The translations under genes were made by a program, and so were the position numbers. Below, piece after piece: positions 19,381-21,911 of a stretch of DNA of 21,911 nucleotides (its first letter is position 1; the number at the start of each line of letters is the position of its first letter). The stretch comes from Larix sibirica (Eukaryota; Streptophyta; Pinopsida; Pinales; Pinaceae), in the NCBI GenBank assembly GCA_004151065.3, contig NWUY0300000031.1, positions 17,432 to 39,342 on the forward strand. Reading direction: 5' to 3'. Under the pieces are notes generated by a model that did not search any database, had not been told where the DNA came from, and saw only the letters and a program-made list of their open reading frames with translations.

Positions 19381-19550
19381 CTAGGTGAGTGAATCCCTTT
19401 GGTGGAGGCAAGGCGGATCTCTTTAGTGCAGGCAAGGTAAAAGAATCCCTTTGGTGGAGGCAAGGTAAAGGAATCCATTTGGTGGAGGCAGGGAGAATCT
19501 CTTTACTACAGGGAGGGTGAGTGACTCCCTTTGGTGGAGGCAGAGGTGTT
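19190..19550. repeat. Degenerate minisatellite with GGTGGAGG core
   Basis: About fifteen units of 16-31 bases carry TTTGGTGGAGG or close variants (for example near 19214, 19263, 19370, 19400, 19451, 19479, 19530). The later units also share GCAAGGTAAAGGAATCC-like tails. On the minus strand the core reads CCTCCACC, which gives Pro-rich peptides; part of it forms the upstream exon of the candidate gene at 18720-19380. Confidence 0.85.
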
Positions 19551-19799
19551 GAAGCTAAGATTCTTCTCTTCTCCTAGATAAATGGATCCTAGATTCGTTT
19601 GTTGTATACAAACATTGATAAATGGATCGGTGGAAACTGTGTTTGCTTTTTGTTTTGAGAATTGGAGTGCATTGGTTTTGTAGAGTTGATGCATTATTTT
19701 ATTATTCATGAAGAGTATCCTCCTTAGGTTCAAATTCAAAGTTAAATTGGCATATATCTTCATACACAAAAAAAAAATGAGAGTTGCATACACATACTT

Positions 19800-20568
19800 T
19801 AAATAGGGTTACGAGGATTTACAATAGAGGTTTGAGGTGGAGTAACTAGGTTTTGGAAACCAAGAAACTGGGATTTTGATTTGTGGCATTTCAATTTTTC
19901 CCTCTTCCTTGGCCTTCCTATCTTATGCATAACTCTTTTTACTAGAACCAAATACTTTCCTCTTTACAACATCAACATGACACTCTTATCTTCTAGCTAT
20001 AGTAATGGTTTTTTTCAAAGAGTCAAGCTCAAACATGCTTACCTTCTTATAGATTTTTGTTCTCATATTTGAAACATAGATTTCCTACATCCTATCTATA
20101 GAGAGTTTGGCATTGGCCTCCAGGAATCAGAACCTTTCAGTGTATTCCTAAATTGGCAAGTCCATCTAGAACACATGCACGAGTTAAACATCATAGGCTC
20201 ATTCCATTTATAGTATTCTCTCCAAGTTAATGCATTTGCAAACTTGTGAAAAATCCCTTTAGTATTTTTCAAGAAATCCATCCCTCACATTAGGTATGGG
20301 TTAACACATCCAAATGATGTATTGTCACATTAACTTATCCTCCCATTTGTGCATGTGTTTCACACATGAATGCTAACTTGATATATTTTACCTAGGGGTG
20401 TGCTTCCACTTTACCACAAAATTTATATTGAGGGATCTTCACTTCATGGTTTAAAGTGGGTCTATGAGGGTTTAAATTGCGTCATATACACTCTCAATGA
20501 GGTATTACTATTCATCCTCAAGGTTCCATGTTGTCCTTTTCCTCCTTAGATCATTTGTAATTATGAAA
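19800..20568. other. Stretch with no supportable gene, probably minus-strand LTR-element interior
   Basis: AT-rich sequence. If the primer binding site at 20718-20734 is real, this would be the start of that element's internal region on the minus strand. A 61-codon minus-strand open segment (20281-20096) has no motif I recognise. Nothing else is seen. Confidence 0.4.
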
Positions 20569-20694
20569 TTAGGACTCTATACCAAGTTCTATGTGTTCTA
20601 ACCTCACACCAATTAATGCCTCATTTCTTTTGCAAGCTTCATGAAACTTTCTTCCAGCATTTACTTCATCACATATTTGGATCCAATCCTCCAT
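20569..20694 (-). pseudogene. Possible start of a decayed gag behind the antisense primer binding site
   Basis: A minus-strand ATG at 20694 lies 24 bases downstream of the primer binding site and opens 41 codons (beginning MEDWIQICDEVNAGRKF) before TAA. Further short pieces in the same direction are broken by many stops. Position and charge fit an LTR-element gag leader, but no conserved motif is present, so this is weak. Confidence 0.25.
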
Positions 20695-20717
20695 TTTTTA
20701 AAACACAAGTGGAAATC

Positions 20718-20734
20718 AACCTGGTCTAATACCA
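20718..20734 (-). promoter_or_regulatory. Primer binding site like that of tRNA-iMet (minus strand)
   Basis: The minus strand reads TGGTATTAGACCAGGTT. The common plant LTR-element site complementary to initiator tRNA-Met is TGGTATCAGAGCCAGG; this copy has one substitution and one missing base. It follows an LTR-like end (TTACA) by three bases, the usual arrangement. Confidence 0.6.
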
Positions 20735-20737
20735 ACC

Positions 20738-21068
20738 TGTAACATTCATGTTCCCAAAATAGAATTATTTCTATAGAAATTGAAGAAATCCAAAACAAAA
20801 GACATAGTATTAAAAATAATAGCAAAAAACAAGGAAAAAGAGTGGTGTCACTTACACATATACTGTGTATTACACCTACAAATCCAAGTAATGGATGAAG
20901 AGGTTTTTAATAAACGTCAATAAACTAGTTGAATGTATCAATCAAATGAAATGATATACATATGACGAGGGGAATGCATATTTATACTAATAAAGAGGAA
21001 AAAAATCATTTAAAGATTACGATACTAATAGAGTGATTGATCCTTGTGACATGAAAGTGACATTTTTA
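20738..21068 (-). mobile_element. Partial LTR on the minus strand, cut by NN
   Basis: About 330 bases run from the NN at 21069 to a terminal CA at 20739-20738 (minus strand), directly before the primer binding site. A TATA-like box lies about 240 bases before the end. The 5' end of the LTR is lost at the NN, and no second LTR was found in the window, so length and family are open. Confidence 0.5.
20979..20986 (-). promoter_or_regulatory. TATA-like box in the antisense LTR
   Basis: The minus strand reads TATAAATA (followed by TGC) about 240 bases upstream of the LTR end, a sensible place for an LTR promoter. Confidence 0.45.
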
Positions 21069-21070
21069 NN
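21069..21070. other. Two ambiguous bases at a content change
   Basis: NN separates the antisense LTR on the left from the + strand gag remnant on the right. Confidence 0.7.
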
Positions 21071-21089
21071 AGCATCTCTCACTGACTAG

Positions 21090-21900
21090 TTGCAGGAATT
21101 TAATAAGACCATGTCAAAATGTAAAATTGAGGAGCAATACCTTGGAAACCAAACTGAAGAAGTTAGTTGCATATAATTAGAATATTGAAAATGAGATCAC
21201 CCTCCTAAAAGAGGAATTGGGAAAGGTCACAGAAGAAAAGGAAGACAATGATAAGGAAGTTCTGTCATTGAAAGATCAACTACAAAACCAATGTGATAAC
21301 CAATATCATCTTCAAGCTAGTCAACTACAGGTTATCTCTCTCAAATAAAATAACTTGGACTGTGATAAATTGATTGATGAACAATGAACCACATTACAGG
21401 AAAATGAAGAAGAACTGAAAATAATGAAAGATTGTGTCATGGTAACAAAAAGCTATGCCAGAAGCACAAAGGTACTAAATGAGATTCTCAGTAAGCAAAG
21501 ATCTCCTCACAAAAAAATGGTATAGGTTTTGGGAATAATTATGAAAAGGATGCAAAGGGAATTGTGAAAATAAAGAGGATGGACATGCGCAAAGTTGTCC
21601 ATTGTTGTAAATGCACAATGGATGGACATATTGGAAAGTACTGCTATGATGTAGCCTCTTACAAGTGGTCACCAGGATAGGGACTGTGGAAATTCAATAA
21701 AGACTGTGAAACATTGGATAAAGAAGGATAATAAAGGTTTTTCAAACAATAGTGGTAGCACCGATGAAGGTCAAAGTAAAGATCACTATTGCAAAATGGT
21801 CTGGAGGAATAAAAATGTGAATACTAATCGTACACCAAATGAACAACTAAATGAAAGAAAAAGGGACTTGGGAGACACACTTGTCTCCACCCTAGCATGA
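21090..21900 (+). pseudogene. Decayed Ty1/copia-type gag: coiled coil plus CCHC zinc knuckle
   Basis: From about 21150 to 21515 one frame reads as a long Glu/Lys/Leu-rich coiled coil (for example NEITLLKEELGKVTEEK and EVLSLKDQLQNQ) with stops near 21175, 21346 and 21385. It leads into STKVLNEILSKQRSP, a segment typical of the gag part of plant copia polyproteins. A frame change near 21520 then gives GIGFGNNYEKDAKG and a CX2CX4HX4C knuckle at 21603-21644 (CCKCTMDGHIGKYC), with a TAG at about 21678. A shift upstream near 21140 is also needed. A further 64-codon open segment (21706-21900), Lys/Asn-rich, may be the following linker. The family role is RNA packaging. It is inactive, and the pol part would lie beyond the window. 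Confidence 0.7.
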
Positions 21901-21911
21901 AAATGACTCAC

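Overview
The window looks like gene-poor, transposon-rich nuclear DNA of a seed plant. The style of the elements (a plant L1-type LINE with a DUF4283-like ORF1 and a C-terminal RNase H, a decayed Ty3/gypsy element, and a Ty1/copia-type gag with a long coiled coil) would fit a gymnosperm. That is a guess from style, not a taxonomic assignment. No bacterial, organellar, rRNA, canonical tRNA or CRISPR features were seen.

Region 1 (1-7697) is dominated by one nearly full-length, dead LINE on the + strand. It has a 5' UTR, ORF1 (broken by four in-frame stops, CX2CX4HX4C knuckle), ORF2 (endonuclease, reverse transcriptase, zf-RVT, RNase H; seven in-frame stops and two compensating frameshifts) and a 3' UTR. 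ORF1 and ORF2 meet in a TAATG overlap. A 1031-bp-period duplication repeats the 5' flank, 5' UTR and first part of ORF1 (1-884 and 1032-1915); the first copy is cut at an N (885). Between the copies, on the minus strand, lies a tRNA-like head with A and B boxes at tRNA spacing, as in a SINE.

Region 2 (7698-12535) is AT-rich and has no supportable gene. It holds short tandem duplications and a third, degenerate copy of the tRNA-like repeat (12368-12420).

Region 3 (12537-13210) is an N-bounded, coding-like island: one open frame broken by stops, acidic and lysine-rich with a coiled-coil end, family unknown. A perfect 11-bp GC-rich hairpin follows.

Region 4 (14611-18505) starts with a 176-bp tandem duplication, then a strongly decayed Ty3/gypsy relic on the + strand in the order gag, protease, RT remnant (catalytic core missing), RNase H, integrase. 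A degenerate ~37-bp tandem array follows.

Region 5 (18720-19560) contains the best candidate for a non-transposon gene: two minus-strand exons with canonical splice sites and 173 open codons, whose upstream exon is built from a GGTGGAGG-core minisatellite that reads as proline-rich protein.

Region 6 (19800-21911) has an antisense LTR end (TATA-like box, LTR terminus, tRNA-iMet-like primer binding site) abutting NN, then a decayed Ty1/copia-type gag on the + strand.

All four runs of N (885, 12536, 13211, 21069-21070) fall where sequence content changes abruptly, so junctions there may be assembly joins. I found no convincing new molecular system. The most unusual items are the tRNA-like head beside the duplicated LINE 5' end, and the spliced proline-rich minisatellite gene.
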